Shown piece after piece: positions 23,072-31,449 of a stretch of 49,003 bases of DNA. This DNA comes from an uncultured Prevotellaceae bacterium (GTDB lineage Bacteria; Bacteroidota; Bacteroidia; Bacteroidales; Muribaculaceae): contig ONLH01000029.1 in the NCBI GenBank assembly GCA_900318645.1, positions 1 to 49,003 of the forward strand, given 5' to 3'. Numbering within the stretch: the stretch's first letter is position 1; every line of letters starts with the position of its first letter. The notes under the pieces were generated by a model. That model had not been told where the DNA came from and did no database searches. It was given only the letters and a program-made list of their open reading frames with translations. A program made the translations under genes and the position numbers.

Positions 23072-23503
23072 TTACGCAGTTTGCCGCTCCGATTTCTTGA
23101 CGTAGATGTACTTGGGGTAGCGTCCAAGGACGAAAAGGGTAACAGGGCAGAGCCAAATTTCACGTTCAAACCCTGGCAGATTGGTTACGGTATAAATTGA
23201 TCCTCCAGTGAGAGAGTGCTCGCCCTGGACCAAGCAGGCATACTCTGGCATCTCGAGTCGCTTGTTGCTGGGAACCACATTAACGAAGGCATAACAGTCG
23301 TCATCGCTGAGGAAGGCACACAGCTTGTCGGCGCCTGCCACCATCATCAGATTATGATGGTCAAATGGCCATCCGGGGAAATCCACATACCAGAAACCAT
23401 CTTCTTCATGGTTAAACTGGAGATTGTACTCACGACGACGTCCGAAAACGCTGCTTGCCATCACTTGTGCTCCGTGGAGCAAATCATTAACATTGTAATT
23501 CAT
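23072..23503 (-). CDS. Small cytoplasmic protein, possibly DUF6717-like
   Basis: A 143-residue protein with no signal peptide or membrane segment. The pattern DGFWYVDFPGWPFDHHNLMMVAGADKL recalls DUF6717-type domains, in which a Trp and a short acidic turn are followed by FVxGxD-like sequence; a later WLCPVTLFVLG supports a common fold. This is recognition of a pattern only. It has its own copy of the shared promoter at 23536-23565, so it belongs to the same regulon as the sigma factor and the protease. Confidence 0.6.
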   Translation of the reverse strand: MNYNVNDLLHGAQVMASSVFGRRREYNLQFNHEEDGFWYVDFPGWPFDHHNLMMVAGADKLCAFLSDDDCYAFVNVVPSNKRLEMPEYACLVQGEHSLTGGSIYTVTNLPGFEREIWLCPVTLFVLGRYPKYIYVKKSERQTA

Positions 23504-23535
23504 AATCGATGTATTTAAAAGATTGGTGTTATTTC

Positions 23536-23565
23536 TTTATGTCAAAATGGGGCAAAAGGTAAACA
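23536..23565 (-). promoter_or_regulatory. ECF-type promoter motif, site 2
   Basis: On the minus strand: TGTTTACCTTTT, an 11-base spacer ending in G, then ACATAAA. It starts 33 bases upstream of the start codon at 23503. The match to site 1 is complete in both conserved blocks. Confidence 0.75.
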
Positions 23566-23597
23566 TCAATAATGCTATTTGCTTGATAATAAACGGA

Positions 23598-23635
23598 TTG
23601 CCTGCCTGGCCAGGATTTGGTGGCTCAGCAGGCAA
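23598..23635 (-). terminator. Hairpin after the anti-sigma gene
   Basis: TTGCCTGC (23598-23605) pairs with GCAGGCAA (23628-23635) across a loop that itself contains CTGGCCAG. It lies 27 bases beyond the anti-sigma stop and separates the sigma/anti-sigma transcript from the next promoter. Confidence 0.6.
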
Positions 23636-23661
23636 AACCTTAAAAATCTAGTTATGTGAGA

Positions 23662-24462
23662 CTACTGTTTGAGTTTCTGGAGCAGGGTGGTTGCGCGTTC
23701 TACCAAGTCGCTATTTTGGCCATCCGCTATCAACTCATTCAATTCTTTGATGGCATTCTCCTTATCATTGGCTTTGAGGTAAGCCAGTGCTTTATACCAA
23801 TGGGTGCAATCGTTGAAATTGTCAGTGGTATTCTTGATTTCTTCTTCATTATCATCAGCTCCCTTGGGGCCATGTTTAGCCGTTGGCCATTCAAGGTTAT
23901 CAATATCACTTAATACAGCCATCATGTCCTTGCTGCGGCCCTTCTTGATCTGTTGCCTGATTGAGACGAATTCATCAGGTTCGCTGCTAAAAGGTTTGTT
24001 GTATTCATCGGCAAGGCTAGCCAATGTGGGTTTTGTCGGCATTTTGGTCACCTTCTGTTCTTTCGACGCTTCCTTTGCCAATTCAGTGTGTTTGGAATTT
24101 TGTACAGAAACAGAGGGCATGTACAAGTATAGGCTATAAGCAACGATGGCGACAGCAGCGATTCCTGATGCCCATTTCATGAAAGACCACATCGGGGTAT
24201 TATTCTTTTTGGCTCGTGTCGCTTGGATGAACTCTTCACGATTCATCTGCTTGATAGCGTCGAGTTGAGCCTGGCCTTCTCGCTGCATACCGGCTTGAGC
24301 TATCCCTTTAACGACAATGGCTGTGGCTACGAGTCGTTCTCGTAGTTCTTGATTATTATCAACGTCCTGTTCAAATGCAGTACGTTCGCTCACATCCATT
24401 TGGTTGCGAAGGTAGCGGTCAATCCGCTCGTCATATTCAATATATCTTTCTTCTCGCGTCAT
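23662..24462 (-). CDS. Probable membrane-anchored anti-sigma factor with helical-repeat C-terminus
   Basis: A 266-residue protein. Residues of about 5-45 are an acidic helical segment (YDERIDRYLRNQMDVSERTAFEQ) of the type at the N-terminus of Bacteroidetes anti-sigma proteins. A single membrane helix runs at about 95-117. After it is a Lys-rich linker and a C-terminal helical part (about 205-265) that resembles TPR repeats (WYKALAYLKANDKENAIKELNELIA). The start at 24462 overlaps the sigma factor stop by four bases (ATGA), typical of a sigma/anti-sigma pair. It likely holds the sigma factor at the membrane until a signal from outside releases it. Confidence 0.75.
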   Translation of the reverse strand: MTREERYIEYDERIDRYLRNQMDVSERTAFEQDVDNNQELRERLVATAIVVKGIAQAGMQREGQAQLDAIKQMNREEFIQATRAKKNNTPMWSFMKWASGIAAVAIVAYSLYLYMPSVSVQNSKHTELAKEASKEQKVTKMPTKPTLASLADEYNKPFSSEPDEFVSIRQQIKKGRSKDMMAVLSDIDNLEWPTAKHGPKGADDNEEEIKNTTDNFNDCTHWYKALAYLKANDKENAIKELNELIADGQNSDLVERATTLLQKLKQ

Positions 24463-25052
24463 GATCTCATATTTTTGAGGAATTCCTCCATTGCGGTTTT
24501 TACTTTGGTCATACAACGGCTTTTTTGCGTTGTAGCTACACGGGCATTGTTGTAGTTCATCACGGCGGCAATCTCCGTCATGTTGTTGCCTTCCCAATAA
24601 TAAGCCCACAAGATGGTCTTGCATGGTTCAGTCATATTAGTGACGATATCATAAACGGCACTTTGTAACTCACCTTGCTCTTCCATGCTATCTATATTCA
24701 GCCAACGGTCAATTGCTTCTTGAGCAGTGCCGATATCTACAGGGTCAATAACATCATCAGCGCTTTGACCTGACTGATTAGGGACGGTGGCAAACTTTGA
24801 TTTGTCCCTATGTGCTTCTAATCCTTTCTTTTTTAATATACCGATCACGTATGTCTTCAGACTACTAGTTAATCTGGTCAAAGTCCCATCATGGACTTTC
24901 TCAAACGTGACCAACATAGCCTCCTGAGTCAAATCCTCGGGAGACAATTTTGATGAGCCAAAACGCTTGCGTGCCTCTTGCAACACAGCCAGACGGACAT
25001 CTTCAAGGAATCTTCTATCGGTTTTAAATGGAGCTTCTGGCATTGATATCAT
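24459..25052 (-). CDS. ECF-type RNA polymerase sigma factor
   Basis: A 197-residue protein of the ECF layout. Region 2 is at about 20-90 (SPEDLTQEAMLVTFEKV), with a linker and region 4 at about 132-185 with a helix-turn-helix (MTEIAAVMNYNNARVATTQKSRCMTKV) for binding the -35 box. It is followed with a 4-base overlap by the probable anti-sigma gene. It is preceded at 25109-25138 by the same bipartite motif as two downstream genes, so it probably activates itself. The Met at 25052 is used; Met4 at 25043 is also possible. Confidence 0.85.
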   Translation of the reverse strand: MISMPEAPFKTDRRFLEDVRLAVLQEARKRFGSSKLSPEDLTQEAMLVTFEKVHDGTLTRLTSSLKTYVIGILKKKGLEAHRDKSKFATVPNQSGQSADDVIDPVDIGTAQEAIDRWLNIDSMEEQGELQSAVYDIVTNMTEPCKTILWAYYWEGNNMTEIAAVMNYNNARVATTQKSRCMTKVKTAMEEFLKNMRS

Positions 25053-25108
25053 TTTTTATCAATAGCAAAAGTAGCATTTTTTTCTTAAAATCAGGATTCA
25101 TACACTCA

Positions 25109-25138
25109 TTTATGACAATATATATCAAAAGGTAAACA
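25109..25138 (-). promoter_or_regulatory. ECF-type promoter motif, site 3 (sigma gene)
   Basis: On the minus strand: TGTTTACCTTTT, an 11-base spacer ending in G, then TCATAAA. This differs from sites 1 and 2 only in the first base of the last block. It lies 57 bases upstream of the sigma gene start. Confidence 0.75.
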
Positions 25139-25195
25139 TTAAATCCCGACAAAATTTATTCACTAGAGCAAAAAATGCACAAAGGGCAATAAAGT

Positions 25196-25223
25196 ACACG
25201 GTCTCGCACTGGCGAGACCGTGT
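25196..25223 (-). terminator. Strong hairpin terminator after asd
   Basis: ACACGGTCTCGC (25196-25207) and GCGAGACCGTGT (25212-25223) form a perfect 12-bp stem with a 4-base loop. On the minus strand it follows the asd stop by 27 bases and leads into ACTTTATT. It isolates asd from the sigma-regulon promoter. Confidence 0.85.
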
Positions 25224-25250
25224 CATATCAACCCATATATGATAATGTCG

Positions 25251-26261
25251 TTATTTTTTCTTGTGGGCGATGAGGTATTGGCCGATTTGGACGGCGTTGA
25301 GGGCGGCGCCTTTCTTGATTTGGTCGCCACAGAGCCAGAAGGTCAGGCCGTTGTCGCTGCTGGTGTCCTCGCGGATGCGGCCAACATAGACGGGATCCTT
25401 GCCGGAGCAGTCAATGGGCATCGGGTAGCGGTTGTTGCGCGGGTCGTCAACAACGACGATGCCGGGAGCCAGTTGTAGGGCGGCGCGAGCCTCCTCGGGG
25501 GTGATGGGATTCTCGCACTCGATCCATACGGCCTCGCTATGGGCACGCATGACGGGCACGCGCACGCATGTGGCACTCACGCGGATGTCGCTGTGCATGA
25601 TCTTGCAGGTCTCCTTGACCATCTTCATCTCCTCACGGGTGTAGTCGTTGTCCTGGAAGATGTCAATGTGGGGGATGACGTTATAGGCTAGCTCGTGCTG
25701 GAAGTGGCGCACGGTCAGTTCCTCCTTGCCCACGGCGATTTCGCTGGTCTGCAGGGCGAGTTCATACATCGCCTCCATACCGGCACCGCTGGCGGCCTGA
25801 TAGGTAGCCACCTGCACATTCTTGATGTGCGAGAGGTTGTCAAGCGGTTTGAGGGCAACGACCATGATGATGGTTGAGCAGTTGGGGTTGGCGATGATGT
25901 TGCGCGGAGTGTTCAGGGCGTCCTCGCCGTTGACCTCGGGCACCACCAGGGGCACGTCCTCGTCCATGCGGAAGGCGCTGCTGTTGTCAATCATGATGCA
26001 GCCGTGCTTGGTGATGGTCGGGGCAAACTCACGTGCTGGTCCAGCTCCCATGGCCACAAAGGCGATGTCGATATCCTTGAAGTCATCGTTGTGCTGCAGG
26101 AGTTTCACCACATAGTCCTTGCCACGGAACGTGAAAATGCGTCCGGCACTGCGTTCCGACCCGAAGAGGACAAGTTCAGTTACGGGAAAATTCTGTTCAT
26201 CGAGGACACGCATGAATTCCTGTCCCACTGCGCCGCTGGCGCCAACAATAGCAACTTTCAT
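25251..26261 (-). CDS. asd: Aspartate-semialdehyde dehydrogenase
   Basis: A 336-residue cytoplasmic enzyme with [16 protein letters not shown] at the start (NADP-binding), active-site Cys in NPNCSTI, and HxDIFQDN. It makes aspartate semialdehyde for lysine/diaminopimelate, threonine and methionine. The length and motifs are normal. It lies 76 bases after argB in the same orientation, but the spacer shows no overlap, so separate expression is possible. Confidence 0.95.
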   Translation of the reverse strand: MKVAIVGASGAVGQEFMRVLDEQNFPVTELVLFGSERSAGRIFTFRGKDYVVKLLQHNDDFKDIDIAFVAMGAGPAREFAPTITKHGCIMIDNSSAFRMDEDVPLVVPEVNGEDALNTPRNIIANPNCSTIIMVVALKPLDNLSHIKNVQVATYQAASGAGMEAMYELALQTSEIAVGKEELTVRHFQHELAYNVIPHIDIFQDNDYTREEMKMVKETCKIMHSDIRVSATCVRVPVMRAHSEAVWIECENPITPEEARAALQLAPGIVVVDDPRNNRYPMPIDCSGKDPVYVGRIREDTSSDNGLTFWLCGDQIKKGAALNAVQIGQYLIAHKKK

Positions 26262-26337
26262 TGAGTTTAAAGTATAGAGTTTTAGTGTTTAAAGTAGTTC
26301 TTACTTGGTGTTGCAAATCCCGTGCCAACACCGTAGG

Positions 26338-27108
26338 TCAGCTCTGGATGTGTGTTCCCTTGCTGGGATCTCCCAGTTGGGAAGGACAGGTGATATAGAC
26401 GTCCTTCACGCCGTGCTCGAGCGCGGTGAAGGCGTTGTCCAGCTTGTTGACAAACCAGTCCTTGATGAGTTCCATGTCGCGCATGGCTTTGTATTGAGAG
26501 CGGCGCAGGTTAGCAACAACGCTGTCAGGGTCGTAGTGATTGAGCAGCACGCCTTTCTCCTTGAAGCAATAGATGAGTGTGATGTCATAACGCAGTGCAA
26601 GGGCGCGTGCTATTTCGGCTGCCAGGGCGTCTGTTTCGTTGAATAGCAGGTTGCCTCGACCGTCATGCGTGATAGGGGCCAGCACGGGAACGATGCCGAT
26701 GTCCAGCAGGCGTGCAATGCCCTCGGTATTGACGTGGCGCACCTGCCCCGTATCGCCCAACGGGCTGTTGGGGAGCTTAGCGCTGGTGATGAGGTTCATG
26801 TCGGCACCGGTGACGCCCAGGGCATTGACTTTGTTGCCCTGCAGTAGCGAGACGAACAGTCGGCTCACCAGTCCTCCATAGACCATGGTGAGCAGTTTGA
26901 GCGTGCCGGCATCGACGACGGGACGGTCATCGATGAGCTTGGTCTTGATACCCATCTTGTTGCCGATCTCTTGGGCCATCATATTGCCACTGAAGATGAG
27001 CATCTTTTTCCCTTTGATGGCTGCGAAGGCCTTGACAAAGGTGCGCAGCTCGTCGGCTTTTTCGACAATCTTGCCGCTGACTTTAACGATGGTGAATTTC
27101 TCGTTCAT
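26338..27108 (-). CDS. argB: N-acetyl- (or N-succinyl-) glutamate kinase, ArgB
   Basis: A 256-residue protein of the amino acid kinase family that phosphorylates an N-acylglutamate in arginine synthesis. A Lys near the N-terminus (VKVSGKI) and DDRPVVDAGTLK, GVTGADMN and LFNETDALAAEIA are conserved segments. The classical Gly-rich loop is reduced (FSGNMMA), as in other Bacteroidetes. In Bacteroides the pathway is known to use succinylated intermediates, so the acyl group may be succinyl here. It lies 88 bases downstream of prfB. Confidence 0.88.
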   Translation of the reverse strand: MNEKFTIVKVSGKIVEKADELRTFVKAFAAIKGKKMLIFSGNMMAQEIGNKMGIKTKLIDDRPVVDAGTLKLLTMVYGGLVSRLFVSLLQGNKVNALGVTGADMNLITSAKLPNSPLGDTGQVRHVNTEGIARLLDIGIVPVLAPITHDGRGNLLFNETDALAAEIARALALRYDITLIYCFKEKGVLLNHYDPDSVVANLRRSQYKAMRDMELIKDWFVNKLDNAFTALEHGVKDVYITCPSQLGDPSKGTHIQS

Positions 27109-27196
27109 AATCTTTGAAAGAAGTAAACCTTAAATCTTAAATTTATACTTAACACCTTAGCGTAAGGCCATGAGCGCTGATGCTAAAACCTAAAGC

Positions 27197-28306
27197 CTAA
27201 CTCTCGGCAAACTCCATCAGGTAGGCCTTGATGAAGTCGTCTAGGTCGCCATCCATCACGCCACCCACGTCGCTGGTCTGATGGTTGGTGCGGTGGTCTT
27301 TCACGCGGCGGTCGTCAAAGACATAGCTGCGTATCTGGCTGCCCCATTCAATCTTTTTCTTGCTATCCTCGACTTTGCGCTGTTCCTCCTGGCGGTGCTG
27401 CAACTCCTTGTTGTAGAGGATGGAGCGCAGGTTGCGAAGGGCGTTCTCGCGGTTCTTGGGCTGATCGCGTGTTTCGGTGTTCTCGACGAGAATTTCTTCC
27501 TCCTCGCCTGTGTAGGGATCCTTATACTGGTAGCGTACACGCACACCCGATTCCACCTTGTTCACGTTCTGGCCACCGGCACCGCCGCTGCGGAAGGTGT
27601 CCCACGAGATCCTAGCCGGGTCAAGGGTGATTTCGATGGTGTCATCGACCAACGGTGTCACAAATACCGAGGCGAACGAAGTCATTCGCTTGCCCTGGGC
27701 GTTATAGGGCGACACGCGCACCAGGCGGTGCACGCCGTTCTCGCTCTTGAGGTAGCCGTAGGCAAAGTCACCCTCGATGCTGATAGTCACACTCTTGATG
27801 CCCGCTTCGTCACCGTCGATGAGGTGCTCGATAGCGGTCTTATAGCCGTGGCGCTCACACCAGCGCAGGTACATGCGCATCAGCATCGATGCCCAGTCCT
27901 GGCTCTCGGTGCCTCCTGCGCCCGAGTTGATCTTTAATATCGCGTCCATCTTGTCCTCGTCGTGGCGCAGCATGTTGCGCAGCTCAAGTTTCTCGAGCAT
28001 CGCCATCGCCTTGCTGTAGAGGGCGTCAAGTTCATTTTCCTCGACAAGCCCTTCCTTGACGAAGTCAAACCCTGTGGCAACCTCGTCAACAGCCAGTTCC
28101 ACTTCCTCGCAGCCGTTAATCCAGTTGCGTAGTGACTTGATTTTCTTCATCTGTGCCTCGGCTGCCTTTTGGTCTTGCCAGAAGTCAGGCACGTGGGTTC
28201 GCAATTCCTCTTCTTCGACCTCGATTTTCTTGCCGTCGATGTCAAGATAGCGTTTGAGGTCATCTTTACGTTGTTGCAGTTCCTTGAGTTGTTCTTGTGT
28301 AATCAT
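27197..28306 (-). CDS. prfB: Peptide chain release factor 2
   Basis: A 369-residue protein with the peptide-release motif GGAGGQNVNK (about 245) and the decoding tripeptide at 199-201, here Ser-Pro-Tyr rather than the usual Ser-Pro-Phe. It terminates translation at UGA and UAA. The usual prfB programmed frameshift near codon 25 is absent: the equivalent sequence reads TAT CTT GAC straight through (Tyr20-Leu-Asp). The ATG at 28306 gives a normal N-terminal helix. Expression would therefore not be feedback-controlled through frameshifting. Confidence 0.95.
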   Translation of the reverse strand: MITQEQLKELQQRKDDLKRYLDIDGKKIEVEEEELRTHVPDFWQDQKAAEAQMKKIKSLRNWINGCEEVELAVDEVATGFDFVKEGLVEENELDALYSKAMAMLEKLELRNMLRHDEDKMDAILKINSGAGGTESQDWASMLMRMYLRWCERHGYKTAIEHLIDGDEAGIKSVTISIEGDFAYGYLKSENGVHRLVRVSPYNAQGKRMTSFASVFVTPLVDDTIEITLDPARISWDTFRSGGAGGQNVNKVESGVRVRYQYKDPYTGEEEEILVENTETRDQPKNRENALRNLRSILYNKELQHRQEEQRKVEDSKKKIEWGSQIRSYVFDDRRVKDHRTNHQTSDVGGVMDGDLDDFIKAYLMEFAES

Positions 28307-28371
28307 TTGTTATGTTAATGTCCAGCTCACGTCAGACAATTTGAAATCTCTTTTATCTCTATTATAAATCT

Positions 28372-30231
28372 CTATTCATCAGTCGATTTATCGGCTGATT
28401 TGTTCTTCTTGCGAAAGTCGGCAGCATACATCGCGTCAATCAGCGGTCGGTAGCGTTTGCTGATGACGGCACGCTTGATCTTCAACGTGTTAGTCAGCTC
28501 GCCGCTCTCCATGGTGAATGCCTTGGGCAGCAGCACGAAGCGTTTGATCTGCTCATAGCTGGCAAGATCTTTCTGATAGTCGTTGATGCGGTCTTCCATC
28601 ATTTTGTGGATCTCGGGACTGTTCACCAGTTCCTCGATGGAATGGTACTCAATATGCTTCTTGTCGGCGTATGCCTTCAGCTCTTCAAAGTCAGGAACGA
28701 TGAGAGCCGACACATATTTGCGGCCATCGCCGATGATGGTCACCTGCTCGATGAACTTGTCCTGACCCAGCAGGGTCTCGAGCACTTGCGGTGCGATGTA
28801 CTTGCCGTTGCTGGTCTTGAAAAGGTCCTTGAGACGTTCGGTGAGGATGAGTTCGCCAGTCGGAGCTATCTCTCCGCAGTCACCGGTGTGGAACCACCCA
28901 TCGGCATCGATGGCTTCGGCGGTCTCTTCGGGCTTATTGTAGTAGCCTTTCATCACCGTGGGACCTTTGACAAGAATTTCGTTCTTGTCGCCGATTTTCA
29001 CTTCGATACTCGAAATCGGCATACCGATGGTTCCCAGCGTCCATTCACCGGGCTTGAAAAAGCTCACCGACGCGTTCGTCTCACTCAGGCCGTAGCCGAT
29101 GGTGATGTTGATGCCCACGGCATGCATGAACTCAGTGATGTTATCGCTCAACATCGCACCCGCAGTGGGGAACATCTTGCCGTCGGTCACGCCGATGGCA
29201 CCGCGCAGCTTTTTAAAGACCTTCTTTTCGAAGTATTGGTACTGGCGCTCGATGATGGCAGGTGCTTTTTTGCCCACACGGGTATATTTCATGTTCCTTG
29301 TCTTGCCTATGCGGATAGCCTGCTTTACCATCATGCGTACTACTGGTTTGGCACTGGCAAGGTTGTCGTTGATGGCCGTATAGACTTTTTCCCAGAAGCG
29401 CGGTACGCTGCACATGTAGTTGGGCTGCACCTCCTTGACGGCGCGCTGGATTTCCTTGGGATTGTAGTTGATGGCCACACGGATACCGCTGGTCAGGCAC
29501 ACCATGGTCCATCCCAGCTCAAACACATGGCTGAAGGGCAGAAAACTCAACGAGACGTCGGTCCTGTCATCGATAATGGGCTCAAAGCGCTCGATGTGGG
29601 CATCCATCGCCGCATTCATGTTGCTGTGCATGAGCATCACGCCCTTGGGGATTCCTGTCGTGCCTGATGTGTAAATCAGGTACATGATGTCGCTTTCTTC
29701 GCCTGCCTGCTTGCGGGCTTCCAACTTATTAAGCACTTCCTTTCCCAGTTTGTCGCCCGTCTTGAGGAACTCCTCCCAAGTCAGCGTGGACTTGTCGTCT
29801 GATTGGCGTACAACACTGGGATGCAGCGTGACGATGAATTTGAGGGTAGGGCAGTCACCGATGATTTGCCGTGCAATGTCATACTGGCCCTGGTCTCCTG
29901 TAAACAGGATGGTGACACCCGAGTCATTGACGATATAGGCGGCCTCGTCTTTGCTGCTCGTGGCGTAGATGGGCACAGGGATGGCACGGTTGTAGAATGC
30001 TCCGAAGTGGGTGATTAAGACTTCAGGGCAGTTCTGGGTGAACAGGCACACGCGTCCTTGCTCTTCCACACCGTTGACGAGCAGAGCACCTGCTGCACGG
30101 TCAATCTGTTCACTAAAGCCTTTCCATGTAATGGAAGACCATACTTGTGTCTCATAATCACGGAAGCGAAGGGCCTCGCGCTCACCATATTTGGCGCTTT
30201 GCTTGGGAATCAGTTCGACGAATTTATTCAT
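28372..30231 (-). CDS. Long-chain acyl-CoA ligase (AMP-forming)
   Basis: A 619-residue enzyme of the ANL superfamily. The AMP-binding motif is YTSGTTGIPKGV (about 188-199), YGLSET is the second core motif, and GWFHTGDCG, then ERLKDLFKTSNGKY, complete the family set. It activates fatty acids with ATP and CoA. Full length and uninterrupted. A plus-strand open frame of 353 codons overlaps it in antisense but is a shadow. A -7-like TAACTTTG lies at 30286-30293 on the minus strand ahead of the gene. Confidence 0.93.
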   Translation of the reverse strand: MNKFVELIPKQSAKYGEREALRFRDYETQVWSSITWKGFSEQIDRAAGALLVNGVEEQGRVCLFTQNCPEVLITHFGAFYNRAIPVPIYATSSKDEAAYIVNDSGVTILFTGDQGQYDIARQIIGDCPTLKFIVTLHPSVVRQSDDKSTLTWEEFLKTGDKLGKEVLNKLEARKQAGEESDIMYLIYTSGTTGIPKGVMLMHSNMNAAMDAHIERFEPIIDDRTDVSLSFLPFSHVFELGWTMVCLTSGIRVAINYNPKEIQRAVKEVQPNYMCSVPRFWEKVYTAINDNLASAKPVVRMMVKQAIRIGKTRNMKYTRVGKKAPAIIERQYQYFEKKVFKKLRGAIGVTDGKMFPTAGAMLSDNITEFMHAVGINITIGYGLSETNASVSFFKPGEWTLGTIGMPISSIEVKIGDKNEILVKGPTVMKGYYNKPEETAEAIDADGWFHTGDCGEIAPTGELILTERLKDLFKTSNGKYIAPQVLETLLGQDKFIEQVTIIGDGRKYVSALIVPDFEELKAYADKKHIEYHSIEELVNSPEIHKMMEDRINDYQKDLASYEQIKRFVLLPKAFTMESGELTNTLKIKRAVISKRYRPLIDAMYAADFRKKNKSADKSTDE

Positions 30232-30285
30232 AGAGCCAACATGATTAAATCTTCAAGTCCAGGACCTGAATTTGTTACTTTGTCG

Positions 30286-30293
30286 CAAAGTTA
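30286..30293 (-). promoter_or_regulatory. -7 box of the acyl-CoA ligase gene
   Basis: TAACTTTG on the minus strand, 54 bases before the start codon. No clear -33 TTG at 19-20 bp. The opposite strand has a similar TTACTTTG nearby, so this is a symmetrical sequence. Confidence 0.45.
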
Positions 30294-30332
30294 CAAAAAA
30301 TAACGACAACAGTCACCGAAAACCTCAAAAAA

Positions 30333-30363
30333 TTGCCCATAAGAACGAAAAACCTTACCTTTG
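30333..30363 (+). promoter_or_regulatory. Promoter of recR
   Basis: TTG (30333-30335), a 20-bp spacer and TACCTTTG (30356-30363) match the Bacteroidetes consensus. The leader of about 90 bases contains the AACTGACAAC-type repeat. Confidence 0.75.
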
Positions 30364-30418
30364 CCGTTCGAATTATGCATTAGTCTTCATGTTTCAGTTT
30401 TATGCGACCATCCGCTTT

Positions 30419-30455
30419 GGACTGACAACAGAAAACTGACAACAGAAAACTGGAA
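30419..30455 (+). repeat. AACTGACAAC-type tandem repeat in the recR leader
   Basis: The motif ACTGACAACAGAAA occurs twice head to tail here. Its reverse complement family, TCAGTTGTCAGTT/TTTCAGTTG, appears many times at 46825-46892. It is a short repeat common near start codons in Bacteroidales; its role is unknown. Confidence 0.6.
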
Positions 30456-31085
30456 ATGGAACAGGAATTTGCTTCACGGTTGTTGGAGTCGGCGGTCAGC
30501 GAGTTTGCTAAGCTGCCGGGCATCGGGCGCAAGACTGCGCTCCGCCTTGTGTTGCACTTGCTGAAACAAGATGAGCAAGAGGCGGTTAACTTCGGCGAGG
30601 CCATCATTAAGATGCGCCGCGAGATACGCTATTGCACAGTGTGTCACAACATCAGTGAGACCGAGGTATGTCCCATCTGCGGCAATCCCTCGCGCGATGC
30701 CTCCACCATCTGTGTGGTCGAGAATGTCAAGGATGTGATGAGCATCGAGAACACCAACCAGCACCATGGCTTATATCATGTGCTGGGCGGCTTGATCTCT
30801 CCTATGGACGGCATCGGTCCCGGCGATATCGAGATCGATAGCCTTGAAGAACGCGTTAAGGCCGGTGGTATCAAGGAAATCATTCTCGCCCTAAGCGCTA
30901 CAATGGAGGGAGATACGACAAATTTCTACATCTTCCGCCGCCTGGCACCATACCCTGATGTGAAAATCACCATCCTTGCTCGTGGCGTGAGCGTCGGCAA
31001 CGAGATCGAATACACCGACGAGTTGACCCTGGGCCGCTCCATCATGAACCGCACCCTCTTCAGTGACACCTTCCACAAGGAATAA
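30456..31085 (+). CDS. recR: Recombination mediator RecR
   Basis: A 209-residue protein with an N-terminal helix-hairpin-helix ([11 protein letters not shown]), a four-Cys zinc finger (Cys60, 63, 72, 75: [16 protein letters not shown]), a Toprim domain beginning [10 protein letters not shown], and the conserved C-terminal ARGVSVG. With RecF/RecO it loads RecA onto gapped DNA. Full length and normal. Its own promoter lies at 30333. Confidence 0.95.
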   Translation: MEQEFASRLLESAVSEFAKLPGIGRKTALRLVLHLLKQDEQEAVNFGEAIIKMRREIRYCTVCHNISETEVCPICGNPSRDASTICVVENVKDVMSIENTNQHHGLYHVLGGLISPMDGIGPGDIEIDSLEERVKAGGIKEIILALSATMEGDTTNFYIFRRLAPYPDVKITILARGVSVGNEIEYTDELTLGRSIMNRTLFSDTFHKE

Positions 31086-31126
31086 TGCTTTCTTAAAAAC
31101 TTTTTGATAAGAATATCAGAGAGAAC

Positions 31127-31157
31127 TTTGTTTATTCAAAAGTTTGTACTAATTTTG
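31127..31157 (+). promoter_or_regulatory. Promoter of the toxin-antitoxin operon
   Basis: TTTG (31127-31130), a 19-bp spacer and TAATTTTG (31150-31157) give a clean Bacteroidetes promoter. The -7 box lies inside the 11-bp repeat array that begins at 31143. Confidence 0.75.
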
Positions 31158-31186
31158 TACAAAATTTGTAAGTCTTTTGCACAAAA
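31143..31186. promoter_or_regulatory. Four 11-bp operator repeats before the antitoxin
   Basis: TTTGTA (or TTTGCA) recurs at 31143, 31154, 31165 and 31176, exactly 11 bp apart, in units of 11 bases. Units 2 and 4 are palindromic (TTTTGTACAAAA, 31153-31164, and TTTTGCACAAAA, 31175-31186), and 31151-31166 is a perfect 16-bp palindrome. The ATG follows two bases later. Confidence 0.75.
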
Positions 31187-31187
31187 T

Positions 31188-31442
31188 ATGGATACGATAG
31201 AATTAACAACAACAGAATTCCGCCAGAATCAAAAGAAATTTTTGGATTTGGCAGCTCAGGGTGTATCGATTCTTATTTGCCGTGGCAAGGAATTGTTTTT
31301 GCTGAATAGAGTGTCGATAGAGAGCCGTTTGGACGATGAGACCCAAAGGAAAATCAATCAAGCCCGAGAAGAGTTCAAAACAGGCGAGACGGCAACAATC
31401 AATAACCCCGCAGAATTGAAAACATTCTTAGAATCTCTATAG
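31188..31442 (+). CDS. Phd/YefM-type antitoxin
   Basis: An 84-residue protein. MDTIELTTTEFRQNQKKFLDLA is the DNA-binding fold of Phd/YefM antitoxins, and the C-terminal half (REEFKTGETATINNPAELK) is charged and probably wraps the toxin. The start at 31188 is used: a longer frame from 31104 adds 28 residues that are encoded by the operator. The toxin starts 7 bases after the stop. It should repress the operon by binding the repeat array upstream, more strongly when bound to the toxin. Confidence 0.85.
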   Translation: MDTIELTTTEFRQNQKKFLDLAAQGVSILICRGKELFLLNRVSIESRLDDETQRKINQAREEFKTGETATINNPAELKTFLESL

Positions 31443-31449
31443 TGGGACC

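Noticed and set aside
28606-29667. A 353-codon open frame on the plus strand
   Set aside because: It lies antisense to the acyl-CoA ligase and has no recognisable motif or ordered domain; a shadow.
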